Assembly: GCA_002633005.1 (NCBI GenBank)
Contig: NMRA01000570.1
Span: 46,713 to 110,712, forward strand
Length of the DNA stretch: 64,000 bases
Source of the DNA: Phoronis australis
Taxonomy: Eukaryota > Phoronida > Phoronidae
Direction: 5' to 3'
The notes beneath the pieces were generated by a model. The model ran no database searches. It saw only the letters and a list, made by a program, of their open reading frames with translations, and was not told the DNA's origin. The position numbers and the translations under genes were made by a program. Shown one piece after another: positions 22,038 to 33,169 of this stretch (positions are counted from its first letter, which is position 1; each line of letters begins with the position of its first letter).

Positions 22038-22263
22038 CGAGTGTAGCGTAATAAAACTTGAAACCTGTGCTAACTCCACTGCCATCGCTTACGAAGCGCA
22101 CGAGCATGTCACCGTCAGTAATCAAGTTGATATCTCCTTGGACACCACAGAATTTGCCCAATGATTGAGTGCCAGACGTCGACACGGAGAAGATCTCGAC
22201 GTAGTCGGCGCCACAGTTGGGGAAAACTTGGAGATGGAAAAATTCACTGGTCAGAACAGTTTT
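22038..22263 (-). CDS. Orphan second half of CUB2, copy A
   Basis: Identical to 27525-27750 as far as I can see. It enters in phase 0, but the exon before it in this assembly (SUEL copy B, ending at 24420) leaves in phase 1, and there is no first-half exon for it. It therefore cannot be spliced in frame here. That supports the view that copy A is a misplaced allele or a non-functional duplicate. Confidence 0.8.
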
Positions 22264-22893
22264 CTAGAAAAAAATATGAAATTTAAGTCACATTTCATAA
22301 AACAGGCACCAGTTTCCTGACGAAAAGTTGCTTTCCCTAGCAAAGTTCTTTCTGATAAATCTAAGGCCCTACAAAGGGTTCACATTAGGAGTTCGAAACT
22401 ATACAAGTCCACCGAAGGTTATCAATATTATCCATATTTTAAAAAAATAAATGTGTAAAATAGCTCATTTAAACAACATGGTATGTCTTGTTGTACTGCT
22501 TGGGGTTTTATGGGTTAGAAATTCAGCTGTCTAAATATCCTTATGAAATGGCTAATTTTATGGAATTAACCCCTGCAAAAGGGTGATAATTTTACAAATC
22601 TTACTTTTTCATGAAAGCTCTTAATTGATCCCTTGTTCAAATAAACTCTCTAAATGGATGGGTATCTCAATATTCCAACTACACCCTCCGTCAAAATATA
22701 TATTCGAGTACTCCCACGAGCAAAATGGCTACATGTGCACGTCGGACGCGATGTAGCGACGAAGCTACGCCACCTTTTGTCGTGTCAAGCGCAAAATATT
22801 CGTCGCCATCAGGGATTCCAAGGGACCAACTGCATGTTTCAGAAAAAAAGAGAAGAATTACAAATGGTATTGAAGTTAGTGTGTAAGTTGCGA

Positions 22894-22894
22894 N
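22894..22894. other. Assembly join between duplicated copies
   Basis: Left of the n the sequence ends in GTGTAAGTTGCGA, as at 28380. Right of it the sequence starts TCACCGCCCATAGACC, as at 17427. The single n thus lies exactly at the joint of copy A and copy B. Confidence 0.9.
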
Positions 22895-24419
22895 TCACCG
22901 CCCATAGACCATTTGCGGTGCAGCACTGACAAAAGTGGGAGCTATAGCCCCCAGCCCCCTATGGTGCGCCGCCCATGCCATTGTTCCCTGCTTGGTGAAA
23001 AGAAGCGTAAACCGTAAATATTCGTATGGGCAAATTTTCATTCTTTCTTTGTTTAATTGTCGCCCACGATGAATTTCATTGTTTGCCACGAGGCTCCAGT
23101 CATTCTAGAGCACTTTGTGACCAAATACGCTGTTGATTGAGTTACACATTATTGTCAAAAATATATAGCAGGTCAACTTTGGTAACACGAATGCACGTAA
23201 GATGGGGAAGATGAAAGTACAAGGCACAAGCCTATCTAGAATGACCATTCTATTAACCTTGTCATGGGTAAACTTTTAATGAATCTAAGTTAAAATTACA
23301 GAAGTGTTTAAAAGTCTAGTGTTAATTTTTTCAATAACTTTCCGACGTTTATGAAAACTCTGGTGACTGACGAAGAAAGTACGAGAATTTTATGAAAATT
23401 ATAAAAATTGTCAAAAAGCAAACTAAGGTGATTTATCAGAAAGTGAGAGAGTGTAAATTAGCAACGCAGCCCACAGGCTCTAAACATTATTTGCGCCAAC
23501 TAAACTCTATTGATCATTTATTGCGTTGTGGAAATATTCTGACGAATGTTACTCAGTCCAAAACGGAGTGTTCGAATAGCTGCTGCCAAGTCGATATAAA
23601 CGAAATTGCAAAGGCACTTTGTGATCAGGTGAGTATAAGACGCAGGGATGGTACCAACGGATGCAGAACGTTTAATTTATATGACCAAATCGAGGAAAGA
23701 TTACGAGCGCATTTTACTATAGTTATTTAATTTACGAAGTAACGTACTTAAATTATTTAGAATGTTCTTAAATTGAATTGCAGCCCTATCTTTACCCAGT
23801 GTTGCTAATCTAATCATTTACCAAAAAGCGGGGTCCTTGCCATGAAAGCGGGGTGGTAATCAGGCACCACGCCACTGTTGCCATACACCACAATCGCACA
23901 ATATGTTGATTGGTGCAGTAACGTGTGGTGACAGTGCGTGGGTATAGTCGCAGTCTGATTTCCGTGGTAAGAAGTATGTGTGCGTGGTGGGATTTTTTAC
24001 GGCATGTAACTTGGTAAGGTTCCGTCCTGGTTGGTGATCAAAAATCCCGGAAAATCAAGCTGTCTACTGAGTACATTGTTTTTCCCCGGCATGGATTTTT
24101 CTCCATCGTAAAGCCGAATGCGGTAGAATGTTGGAACATTCCCGCCAAACAATGAACACATCTGCATCTGTCTCTGTTCGAAGTGGCCCAATGTTTCACT
24201 GTCGTGGCATAAACTGTATAGGAAATCAGAAAAAAAAAAGATTTGTAAATCACTAAACGAAAGTTTTTGGAAAATACGATAAAAGGAAGATAATGGTACT
24301 TTTTTAAATTCCCACACTTCAAAAAGTTTTTATCGGGAACCTTCGCCGAGAAGAAGTTAGTGGTACTTTTTATTAATCCTCGCACTTCAAGTAGTTGAAG
24401 GAAGATGCTTTTCACGTAC

Positions 24420-24776
24420 CTGGCTGGCTCGTGGGTTCTGGACTTGTCACCGGTGATGTTGGCCTAGAAGGTGTCGGAGGTGGCGAAGTTGGTGTATCCG
24501 TCGTTTGGCAATAGTACTCAACAGCCAAATACTTCACCACGCCAGGACATGGGTCTCCAAATATACGGTTGCTGGCTGGCACGGTACACGATGACTGATC
24601 ATGACAGCGTTCCTTTACGATTTGTAACGATGTCGGGCTTCTGCAATTGGTGTTGAGGTAAGTCCCACATTTGTCGCGCACTGTGCGCCCATAGTTGGCC
24701 GTGGTAACCCGTATTACGTGACCTTGGCTGCAGGTGAGGGTGACGGGCTTATCCTCACACGCTGATACGTCGGTGA
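24420..24776 (-). CDS. Protease SUEL exon, copy B
   Basis: 357 bp, phase 1-1. It shows ANYGR, DKCGTYLNTNC, a SSC motif, FGDPCPGVVKYLAVEYYC and a PTSPPPTPSRP linker. It is the first lectin domain after the acidic exon. Its nine cysteines in the core follow the SUEL pattern. The C-terminal linker is the same as in the exon at 16844-17200, which points to a recent duplication or gene conversion between lectin units. Confidence 0.93.
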
Positions 24777-25310
24777 CTGCAAATAAAACGAAGAAAACAG
24801 AAACATTTTCGTGTTTCCGTGTGTACAGTTTGGCAACGTTCTTTCATGTCGGCAAAATCGTTGAAGGCATGGCCGAAATTTGGCTTACTTTGTCACTGCA
24901 AAACACTGATAGTTGAATAAATTTAATAACTAGTAAGTAGGGCCTAATTCAGATCAACGCTGTATCGCATATCAAGTAATTTTCTCGCAAAAAATACTTT
25001 TGAGCCCGGTATCAGCCTTGTTTTGGTGTTTAAAGCATCAACTTTCATCCAAAGCTACGTCATCGCATTTTTACTCATTGTTCGAATTTTTAACTTGAGT
25101 AAGAAAGAACAAAATGAGTTGATTTTTTATCATCGAGTGGCCTAAGTCAAAAGTTGTTTTTGCCAGAAGTCGCGGGTTCAAATCCCCTGTAAATATTTAT
25201 CTACTTAAATGTTTAGATGTAACACAACTTAAATGCATTACGCCTGAAATGATCTACGATAGGTTAAACTCATGTCTACAAATTGTGCACAAACTTGGGC
25301 ATACTTTTAC

Positions 25311-25430
25311 CATTCCAAGGACACCAGTTCTGACTAGTCAGCGATCGTAGATAGCGCCCCTCATCCTCTGTGTTCCCCTCATACAAGTCACTCAGATCAC
25401 GGTATGTTTCTTTGCGGTCCTCTTCCGCAT
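25311..25430 (-). CDS. Protease acidic exon, copy B
   Basis: 120 bp, phase 1-1, acceptor TATCGTTCAG with a pyrimidine tract, donor GTAAAA. It encodes DAEEDRKETYRDLSDLYEG, an N-x-T sequon, then a TSQNWCPW end. Phase agreement with CUB2 before it and SUEL after it, and preservation in both copies while flanking frames break, argue that it is a real exon. Function unknown. A possible tyrosine-sulfation or charged spacer segment (acidic residues around Tyr) is inference. Confidence 0.68.
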
Positions 25431-25439
25431 CTGAACGAT

Positions 25440-27520
25440 AAAACAATCGTCGCAGTGAATTATGTTGTCGAGGTAGAGTTTGACTGAAAACAGCTCCAAG
25501 TACTCGGACTTTTTTCACGAATGACTTCAATAGGCGTAGAAATGCTTTTGTAGGTGGGGAGGGTGAAACAAGCGTGCGAGTGACCTCCCCGTCGACTCCA
25601 GTTTCACCTCCGCAATCTCCCAGTTTCACTGCGAGGTCAACACCTCGTTTACTCTCCTCTCTCCCAGTCTACCTAGTTTTACCTCCATCAACATCCCCTC
25701 TGTGGACAACAGTTATGCACCCGACAACAATTTTACCTTGCTTTCCCTCTTTTGTCTCTTTAGCAGGGTTGTAGGAAGGTAAACATTATGGGGGGGGGGG
25801 GCAAAATTCAATTCGACTTCGCCAAAATTTTGCCCCTGTGATTCCAAAGTTAAATTTCTCCCAATTGCCACCACTTCAACTACACTAGCTTCCTCTGGTC
25901 GTCCCTAATTTAGCACCCACCTCGCCATCCAAGCCAGCAGACTTGCTGTTTAGGGGGCAAGCTTCGTAAAGGCAGCCACCAGAAACTTGGGTACCCACGA
26001 ATCAACAGCATTTCGCGAGAAAGGGTCGCATGTTACGTGGTTACCCGTTTAGAGTGTGATTTTGGTTTTTCTGGATATCTTTTAGGAATTTAATTTCATT
26101 ACGGTATTTTGCCACGAGTTGCATTACCAAAATTATTCATTGGGGCTATAGAAGTAGAGCGCAAAAAATCCCATCGGTGGACTGCGCAGAAATTCGGAGA
26201 AGTACAGCAATATACTTCTAATTTTCACTTGGTAAAAATTCACTTTATTAGAATCATGCATTGAAGGGAGGGCGCTGTTCTGGGTCCCTGGCCATACTAC
26301 CTTAGATGCCGGTTCAAAATCGCTTGTTGAAAATGGGTGTCCGAATATCTAGAGCTTACACTCCGGTGGTGGACAAATGAAATTGAACTGTCATCATCCT
26401 GTCCCAAAATTCACCGAAACACCAATTTCTTAGAGGGTTATTTCAGAGAGGCAAAAATAGCCTACTGTGTTTTACTGTCTGGGATAGGATGACAGAGAAT
26501 TTAGCTTGCATCAAAGTTCACTGAAGAATCATTCATTTCTTACTTGCTTAGCTTACAAAACTGAAACACTCGTCTATGAATCAATTGATTTTCGTAGATA
26601 CATAAACATGTAAATCTGAACCCGTGCGGCTTACCAAAAGAAAATTATACCCTGATAGGCCAACACAATTTCAGAACAAAAGGCGCACACAACGCGCGAT
26701 TTAAGTTAACTGTAGGACGCAAAATGTACCTTAAGCTACATAGACATGGGTGAATGTTATTCGCAAAAGGTTGCTATGCCGATTAAATATTTTCATTTAT
26801 TTGACACAGCTACCGAAGCTAGAACATTCACTTATATAAAACGCGTGTAGTTAAACATAATTAAACCAAATGTTTAAGTTTTGTGGATCAAAATCGACAT
26901 TTTCGCTACCACCTGTGCAACAACCGTCGTAACGCGCTTGAAAAAGTTGTTTGTCGAGTTCGGTTAAGCCCGTCAGAGTATTTGGTCACGACCGGGTGGT
27001 GAAAATTCTGCATTCCAAACTGCACTGTGGCTGAGTTTCAGAAAATTACTTTTCTCGCCAATGACGTGTACGTCAATATTATGACACGATTTGTACCCGC
27101 AAACAGTTATAGGAATTCACGTCACATTTTCAAAAATTTTGCAGGTCATGGATTTTTCGTCTGATTCAGATAACCACGGCGGCAATTCAGCATTTGAAAT
27201 TTTTACAGAATTATGTGTTTAGATAAATCAGTGTGCTCCCACAGCGGGTGCACCCATTGTTGAGTGGTATTAAGATTTACCGGCTCCATAGCAAGGTGAA
27301 GTGCTTAATAATTTACAGTCTGGTCTAATTTTTATTATTGTCTTCTGATTTTGGTATTTGATTTTATTTGACTGGGCCTAAAACATCCAAATGACCTCAT
27401 ACTAAACAAGCGAATAAGAGATTGACCCTAGGCTCTAGATTTTAAAAGAGCTACAGGATATGTACACAGCTTTGGCGTTCCGCCTAAACTGTTCCAGTTT
27501 AATGCATACAGAAAAAATGC
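25440..27520. other. Intron, copy B
   Basis: Non-coding. It holds a poly-G run at about 25790-25800 and the same dispersed repeat as copy A near 26540-26640. Confidence 0.55.
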
Positions 27521-27524
27521 TCAC

Positions 27525-27750
27525 CGAGTGTAGCGTAATAAAACTTGAAACCTGTGCTAACTCCACTGCCATCGCTTACGAAGCGCACGAGCATGTCACC
27601 GTCAGTAATCAAGTTGATATCTCCTTGGACACCACAGAATTTGCCCAATGATTGAGTGCCAGACGTCGACACGGAGAAGATCTCGACGTAGTCGGCGCCA
27701 CAGTTGGGGAAAACTTGGAGATGGAAAAATTCACTGGTCAGAACAGTTTT
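27525..27750 (-). CDS. Protease exon: CUB2, second half
   Basis: 226 bp, phase 0 in, 1 out, acceptor TTTTTTTCTAG, donor GTGAGC. It encodes KTVLTSEFFHLQVF, then C.ADYVEIFSV, KFCGV, ITDGDMLVRFVSDGS and FKFYYATL. This is the standard second half of a CUB fold with its C-C pair and the DGS/TGF closing strand. It joins in frame to the first half at 28610-28776. Confidence 0.93.
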
Positions 27751-28609
27751 CTAGAAAAAAATATGAAATTTAAGTCACATTTCATAAAACAGGCACCAGT
27801 TTCCTGACGAAAAGTTGCTTTCCCTAGCAAAGTTCTTTCTGATAAATCTAAGGCCCTACAAAGGGTTCACATTAGGAGTTCGAAACTATACAAGTCCACC
27901 GAAGGTTATCAATATTATCCATATTTTAAAAAAATAAATGTGTAAAATAGCTCATTTAAACAACATGGTATGTCTTGTTGTACTGCTTGGGGTTTTATGG
28001 GTTAGAAATTCAGCTGTCTAAATATCCTTATGAAATGGCTAATTTTATGGAATTAACCCCTGCAAAAGGGTGATAATTTTACAAATCTTACTTTTTCATG
28101 AAAGCTCTTAATTGATCCCTTGTTCAAATAAACTCTCTAAATGGATGGGTATCTCAATATTCCAACTACACCCTCCGTCAAAATATATATTCGAGTACTC
28201 CCACGAGCAAAATGGCTACATGTGCACGTCGGACGCGATGTAGCGACGAAGCTACGCCACCTTTTGTCGTGTCAAGCGCAAAATATTCGTCGCCATCAGG
28301 GATTCCAAGGGACCAACTGCATGTTTCAGAAAAAAAGAGAAGAATTACAAATGGTATTGAAGTTAGTGTGTAAGTTGCGACAGGGTCTCACTTTGCCAAT
28401 AATCTTTGCCGTGTCTCAGATTCTATTACACGATGTAAAACGTGTTTTATTTCGGATGAAAAAATGAAAGCTACACGAAGGTGAAGACTCAGAATATGAG
28501 AAAAAGAACAAGGGTTTCAATATGGATTGGGTCAGTTGCCAAAATTTTCCCATTAAAAGGGTAAATTTTGGTAATATCCCAAAACGTGGTGCATCACCAA
28601 ATTGTTTAC

Positions 28610-28776
28610 CTTTCCAGGTTCTGCTTTTATCAACCACTTGCACGAGAGGTTGTGGCCATAATGACGACGTCCATCATATCCTGGTGAAGCTATCACGCCA
28701 TTTTTATCTGTAAGCACCGCCCCTTCCTCAGAACAAGGCTCCCCACGGACTGATCTGCGCTTGCGCTTCAAATTGT
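28610..28776 (-). CDS. Protease exon: basic linker and first half of CUB2
   Basis: 167 bp, phase 1 in, 0 out, acceptor TTTCAG, donor GTAAAC. It begins with NLKRKRRSV, a polybasic site that fits the furin R-x-K/R-R rule, placed between CUB1 and CUB2. GEPC, VIASPGYDG and LSCKWLI follow, the first strand pair of CUB. Cleavage would release CUB1 or leave it disulfide-free, since no linking cysteine is seen in the linker. Cleavage is a prediction only. Confidence 0.93.
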
Positions 28777-29047
28777 CTGAAACCAAAGAACGTAAATTAA
28801 GGGTGTAAAATAAAACATTACTGGAGCTCCTTTAAAAAGTTTTGTCCCTCATTCAGAGTGTATAAGACGGCAGGTTAAGAAGGCTTACATGTAGATTATC
28901 GGTGAAACCAATCGTTGCAGAGTGCATTTGCCAAATATTTTCTGGCAATAGAAACATACATTTTCGAAAGACTTTTTACAGTCACTGGATAAATAAGAAA
29001 AAAATGTCCATTATTTTTTAGCCAACTGACTCAGTGTGGAAGTTTAC

Positions 29048-29291
29048 CCTGTGTTACGGCGACGTATCTGGCTGCGAATCCCTTTGCCTGTACCGTATAG
29101 TCAGTCGTAAGCCGTACCAAAAGCTGATTACTGGTTGAAAGGTATGTTTTTGGACCCATTCGTCCACACCGTCGGTCAAGCTCGTCACGTCCACTTGGCG
29201 TGAAGTCATAAATGAGCAGACGGTCACATTCACATTTCTGCTGCTCACCGCACGGTTCAATGTCCATGTCTAAAATCTCCAGTTTGACACG
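29048..29291 (-). CDS. Protease exon: CUB1, second half
   Basis: 244 bp, phase 0 in, 1 out, acceptor TTATTTCAG, donor GTAAAC. It encodes RVKLEILDMDIEPC with a CECDRLLIYD strand, RRCGRMGP, NQLLVRLTTDYT and GFAARYVAVTQ. The LLIYD aspartate and the following acidic positions are where calcium-binding CUBs place ligands. The CECD cysteine pattern near the usual single cysteine is slightly unusual. Confidence 0.93.
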
Positions 29292-29299
29292 CTGAAATA

Positions 29300-30670
29300 A
29301 AGATTATGGGCTCATGGGAAGGTCTGAGAATTTTAATTTTGAGAGCAAGATCAGCCGCTATCTGCACGTTAAATCATCTTAAGCTGCAAAGACGAGCGAC
29401 CACATAGAATATAAAGCTTCTCTATAAAATGTCAAGTAAACAAAAATCTCGAGTAATAGAGAATAAATACATACTGGCGTACCTTTGTGGACGCCGGAAG
29501 TCGTATCTTTAAAAAATCAGGTGACTCTTTCAAGCAAGTCCTCTGTGAAAAGGGTTTTTCAAAAATTAGCGTTTTAGTTATCGAATTCAGTGGATAAGCG
29601 AGAATTTTAGTCATATCTTTGATGAGTAGCCTTCACAAATGTTTGGCGTTTTCAAAAGTTCACGTTTTGTTGCTGCTTTGCGAATGCAGGAGTTGTTTAT
29701 GGAAGCCGTATCCTCAAAGAAAGGTTGCTGTTTCAAACAGAGTCATGATTACGAGGTCTAAACAGTGTTAAGCCGTAATTTGTCATTCTAGGCATGCATA
29801 AGAAACCTGTCAACACTTCCTGTGGCGCAAAAGTGTAACTGTGATTAGTCTTATTATGTAATCCATTCAGACTGATGGCCGGTAATTCTGATTTCTAGAG
29901 GCTCTTTGAGCGAACAGTCTGCGTATTGCGAAATACTCAGTTCACTTATGACGATACAAATTTCAACACAACATGTGAAAATGATATCTGCGTACAAAAA
30001 GCCTATAACTTGAAATTCCAGTTAATATGCGTGCACAGATTAAAAAGCAGTATGCACCCGAAGGCTAGCCAGTCTTTATCATTAAAATCAGTGTTTCTTA
30101 TTTTTTCATTTTATTTCTGAGCGGCTTTGCCGGCATTGAATTTATGCTCTTACTGTCACAATTATTTTCTAATATATAGCAGTTGCGTCCTATGCACGTG
30201 CATACACATGGCAGAGAGCGAAAGCAAGTCGAGTTCTTATTTGTTTCTGAGAGGCCGAATTGCGATGCAATTGAAATACAGGTCGTGGTAAAACTTTAAT
30301 TATGACATTTCCGTAACTTTCTGTTGATAGGAGTTCAAACTTAGCTGAACGCAGTAATATTTCATCATGGCAGAAAAAATAACATCGCCAAGTACAGAAG
30401 AACTCTCATTTGAATGAGGCATGTTTAAAATAAAATCGACCATAGATACAGAGACAGGCTGTCCATAAATATAAAGACAGTCTATAGATATAGATATAGA
30501 CTGTGTCTACTTTTTAGGATAAACAAGTGAACTTTTCTTTCCCACGACAAACTCGCGGACGTTCTCGTCGATGATGTCCCGCGTTTATTTGTCACGAATG
30601 CAAATCTTTTATAACACAAATTCAAGGGTTGGACCTATATTATAAGTAGAGTTTGATCCCGGGGCTTAAC
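29300..30670. other. Intron within CUB1, nothing recognised
   Basis: Non-coding. A short self-complementary run lies near 30460-30515 (AGACAGTCTATAGATATAGA region). No exon-like segment was found. Confidence 0.5.
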
Positions 30671-30674
30671 TTAC

Positions 30675-30777
30675 CATTCCCTGTGGAACGGTGATGTTCC
30701 AAGAACAGTTTGCGTATCTCGCGTAGTTCACATGAGGATAACCTGGTGACGTAAACTCGTCACACAGTTTAGTCAAA
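30675..30777 (-). CDS. Protease exon: CUB1, first half
   Basis: The peptide LTKLCDEFTSPGYPHVNYAR, then a cysteine and SWNITVPQGM, is the N-terminal half of a CUB domain (SPGYP, C.W.I). The donor is GTAAGT in phase 0. The acceptor is uncertain: CACTAG at 30778-30780 gives an open frame but needs a phase-2 donor upstream, whereas the signal-peptide exon leaves in phase 1. The first cysteine sits only three residues before SPGYP, closer than usual. A further 5' exon may be missing. Confidence 0.8.
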
Positions 30778-30904
30778 CTAGTGACAGGGGCGCAGTAGTG
30801 TTACCCGATCCGAGTCTACAAAGAAAATATTACTAAATTTGTTACGAAGCGGCTCCTGGGAATTTGAGGAATTGTGTTTGAACTGTATCTAACAAAGAAG
30901 ACCA

Positions 30905-31060
30905 TAGTGGTTGCACTTGGATGACTTCGCCGGTTCCGTCAGTGAGGTCAATTGGCGAATACATTGGTTCTTGATGACGGCTTCGGCCGGCTTACAAACC
31001 AATCAGATGGCTTAGCCAGTGGAACGGGCGAAATCAACCAAGCGTAACCAATGACACTGA
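30905..31060. mobile_element. MITE, relative of 7508-7661
   Basis: It shares TGCACTTGG.TGAC, CCGGTT.C and CCAATCAGATG with the element at 7508-7661. The ends are inverted copies of each other (left GGTTGCACTTGGATGA, right AACCAAGCGTAACC region). It lies in the first intron of the protease gene. Confidence 0.55.
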
Positions 31061-31064
31061 TGAC

Positions 31065-32930
31065 AAAGCAGAAAACCCCCAGAAGCATGACAGCTTTGAA
31101 ATTCCAAAACTACTGAAAGGTATTTCAACAGCAAATGAATTGACCAGGTTTCCAGAGTGTTCCTCTACCTCACTGTCTACCAACAGGTAAATGTTTCGGC
31201 AGGCAACTGCGAAATTGTGACAAGTGTCAATAGTAAGTTTGCTTTGGACAATATCCAAGTACCTTGAGTTTACTGGTGGTTATTTCATCGCATTATCAAC
31301 TAGATGAAGCGAATTATTGTGTACAATTTGCGTGATATTATCACAGCAAAATTAACGTAAATCATGTGAATCACAGTGTGATGTTTCAATAGGGGCAATC
31401 CGTCGAACATAATAAAGAAATTGTGATGGACACAACAAAGGGAATATTACACTAGGTTACATACATAGACGTGTGACTGCAACTCGGTTATGGTCTCCTG
31501 TGATGCATTATTACCGAACTCTCATGATGTCCTCGATTTTGACAGAATAAACTAGTCCATTTGCCTAACAATTTTTGTGCCACATGTTCTTGCCCTGGAC
31601 TGCGTTCCGTAGACCTAGACTCCCAGGGGAAAACCATGCGTGAACATGTGCTTCGGCTGTAATTCACAGCGAGTGTGTGATCTCGCCTTTCTGTCGAGAA
31701 TATCATAATTCAAAGCAAAACATATATGCAAATCTACATCATGTACTAATGTATTACGTAATATAATGAAAGAGGCATCGATGAAACAACGAAATTAATC
31801 ACTCGGAACTGACACAAAATCTCTTTTGTGACATATTTTACATTTACATATGAATAGTTTTGCCAATTTTACAACATGTAATAATTAATCATGGTAATTA
31901 ACTCACCTGAGGAACATCCCCCCTATGTATTTGACCATCCTAGTCGAGCAGAAAATTGTATCCTACACCTATAGTTTCTCAGAAGAGTCAGAAAATCCAA
32001 ACATTGCTACTTTAATGGATATAGTTACATTACAACTAAAAACTTGATTTAACTAACAGGATTAGCTATTTGATGGAGACATTGATACCCTAGAGCAACG
32101 TAAACTATGGATCTCGGTCTCAGGGACCTCGTTATAGACTAAAAAGATTATAAGTAGCATTTTCAATTTCAAAAACAAAAAGAACGATTGTTTGAAACGA
32201 ATGTTGAAGCAATATGAGCTGAGTCGAATACTTGCGTTTTCGACAGAAATCTTATAAAAATCATTCATTTTCATAATATAGTGTCGGTAGTCCAAGTACA
32301 ATTTGTTGATAATCAAATTTATCTCTTACTTTTTAATTACTGCAGGGATGCCTAAATATTCTGCAAAAGATGGTCGAAGTCCCTCGCGAGTACAAAATTT
32401 AAGATGGTCAAGAAGTCCTCCTGAAGGATAAACCAAAATGTGCTATGAGACCCTTTATACACCCTTTCCATCTGTTCTTGTACAAGACTGGTTTTCTACC
32501 AATACGAAGAGAGCCATTGGAGCATAACGGTTAAAATTCCAAGTGCCTCACGCTATTGACAATAAACGCCAAATCATATAAAGACATAAACACGTTCTTT
32601 CAAAAGGCGTTTTCGATTTCTGCTTCGTTTCAGTTAAACTTTTAATAAAACGGATTTTAAAGAAAGTTTGCCCAGTTAAATGATGCTCCGAATATTTTCG
32701 TACTTGACTGAACTTAATATGAATTTTTTAGTTTAATTTTTATTTTTGGTGATGCACCACCACTTAAAATGGCCGCCGTGGTGAGTGACAGCTGACTCAT
32801 GCATTATGGGTATTCATTGTAATCTAAATTCAATCTAAGGGTTACCTGTAGCTTACCCTACTTTCTCTGATTCGCTCATTCATCCACCAGTCAACCTCCC
32901 AAAAGATAAAATAGTAATCGCAAGCGCTCT
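31065..32930. other. First intron, nothing recognised
   Basis: A missing protease exon (length 1 modulo 3) may lie here, but no segment shows both splice sites and a plausible frame. The minus-strand frames at 31034-31258 and 31488-31706 have no motif. Confidence 0.45.
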
Positions 32931-32936
32931 CACACT

Positions 32937-33148
32937 CGTTGTACCAGACGTGCGCAGGCCGAGCATGTGGGCCCATTGCACTGATCACCAGAAACCATTC
33001 TATGTTTAATTAATATATGGTTAAAACCAAGCTGAGGAGCTAGAAACCTGGCTCAAGGGTTTAACAGTGTGACCTGGTGGGACTCGAACCCACGACCTCG
33101 AGTAAAGAAAGCGGGCACCTATCACATTAGGCCACACTGCCTCCTCTC
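32937..33148 (-). mobile_element. tRNA-derived SINE, second copy
   Basis: Same family as 5903-6108. On the minus strand the head has an A-box-like TGGCCTAATG and a good B-box GGTTCGAGTCC, and the body carries TAGCTCCTCAGC. It ends about 20 bp from the donor of the signal-peptide exon. Confidence 0.8.
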
Positions 33149-33169
33149 AAAAGATAAACTGTAGCTTAC

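Larger units (their letters stand above)
17427..22893. repeat. Large duplication, copy A (about 5.47 kb)
   Basis: This matches 22895-28380 end to end. From 17427 to about 20960 the copies differ by scattered substitutions and small indels, like two alleles. From about 20960 to 22893 I see no difference. Copy A ends exactly at the n at 22894 and copy B starts directly after it. It contains one SUEL exon, the acidic exon and the second half of CUB2. It is a probable haplotype duplication by the assembler. A recent real tandem duplication is the alternative. Confidence 0.9.
22895..28380. repeat. Large duplication, copy B (about 5.49 kb)
   Basis: Partner of 17427-22893. This copy continues directly into the first half of CUB2 (28610-28776), so it is the one in its proper context on the promoter side. 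Confidence 0.9.

Noticed and set aside
22654-22929. 91-codon frame that runs through the n at 22894
   Set aside because: It crosses an assembly join and differs from the same sequence at 28141-28467 after that point. No motif.
33060-33148. Apparent tRNA gene (B-box GGTTCGAGTCC and A-box-like sequence)
   Set aside because: The match continues well beyond the tRNA-like head into a body shared with 5903-6108, and stems do not pair properly. It is the head of a SINE.
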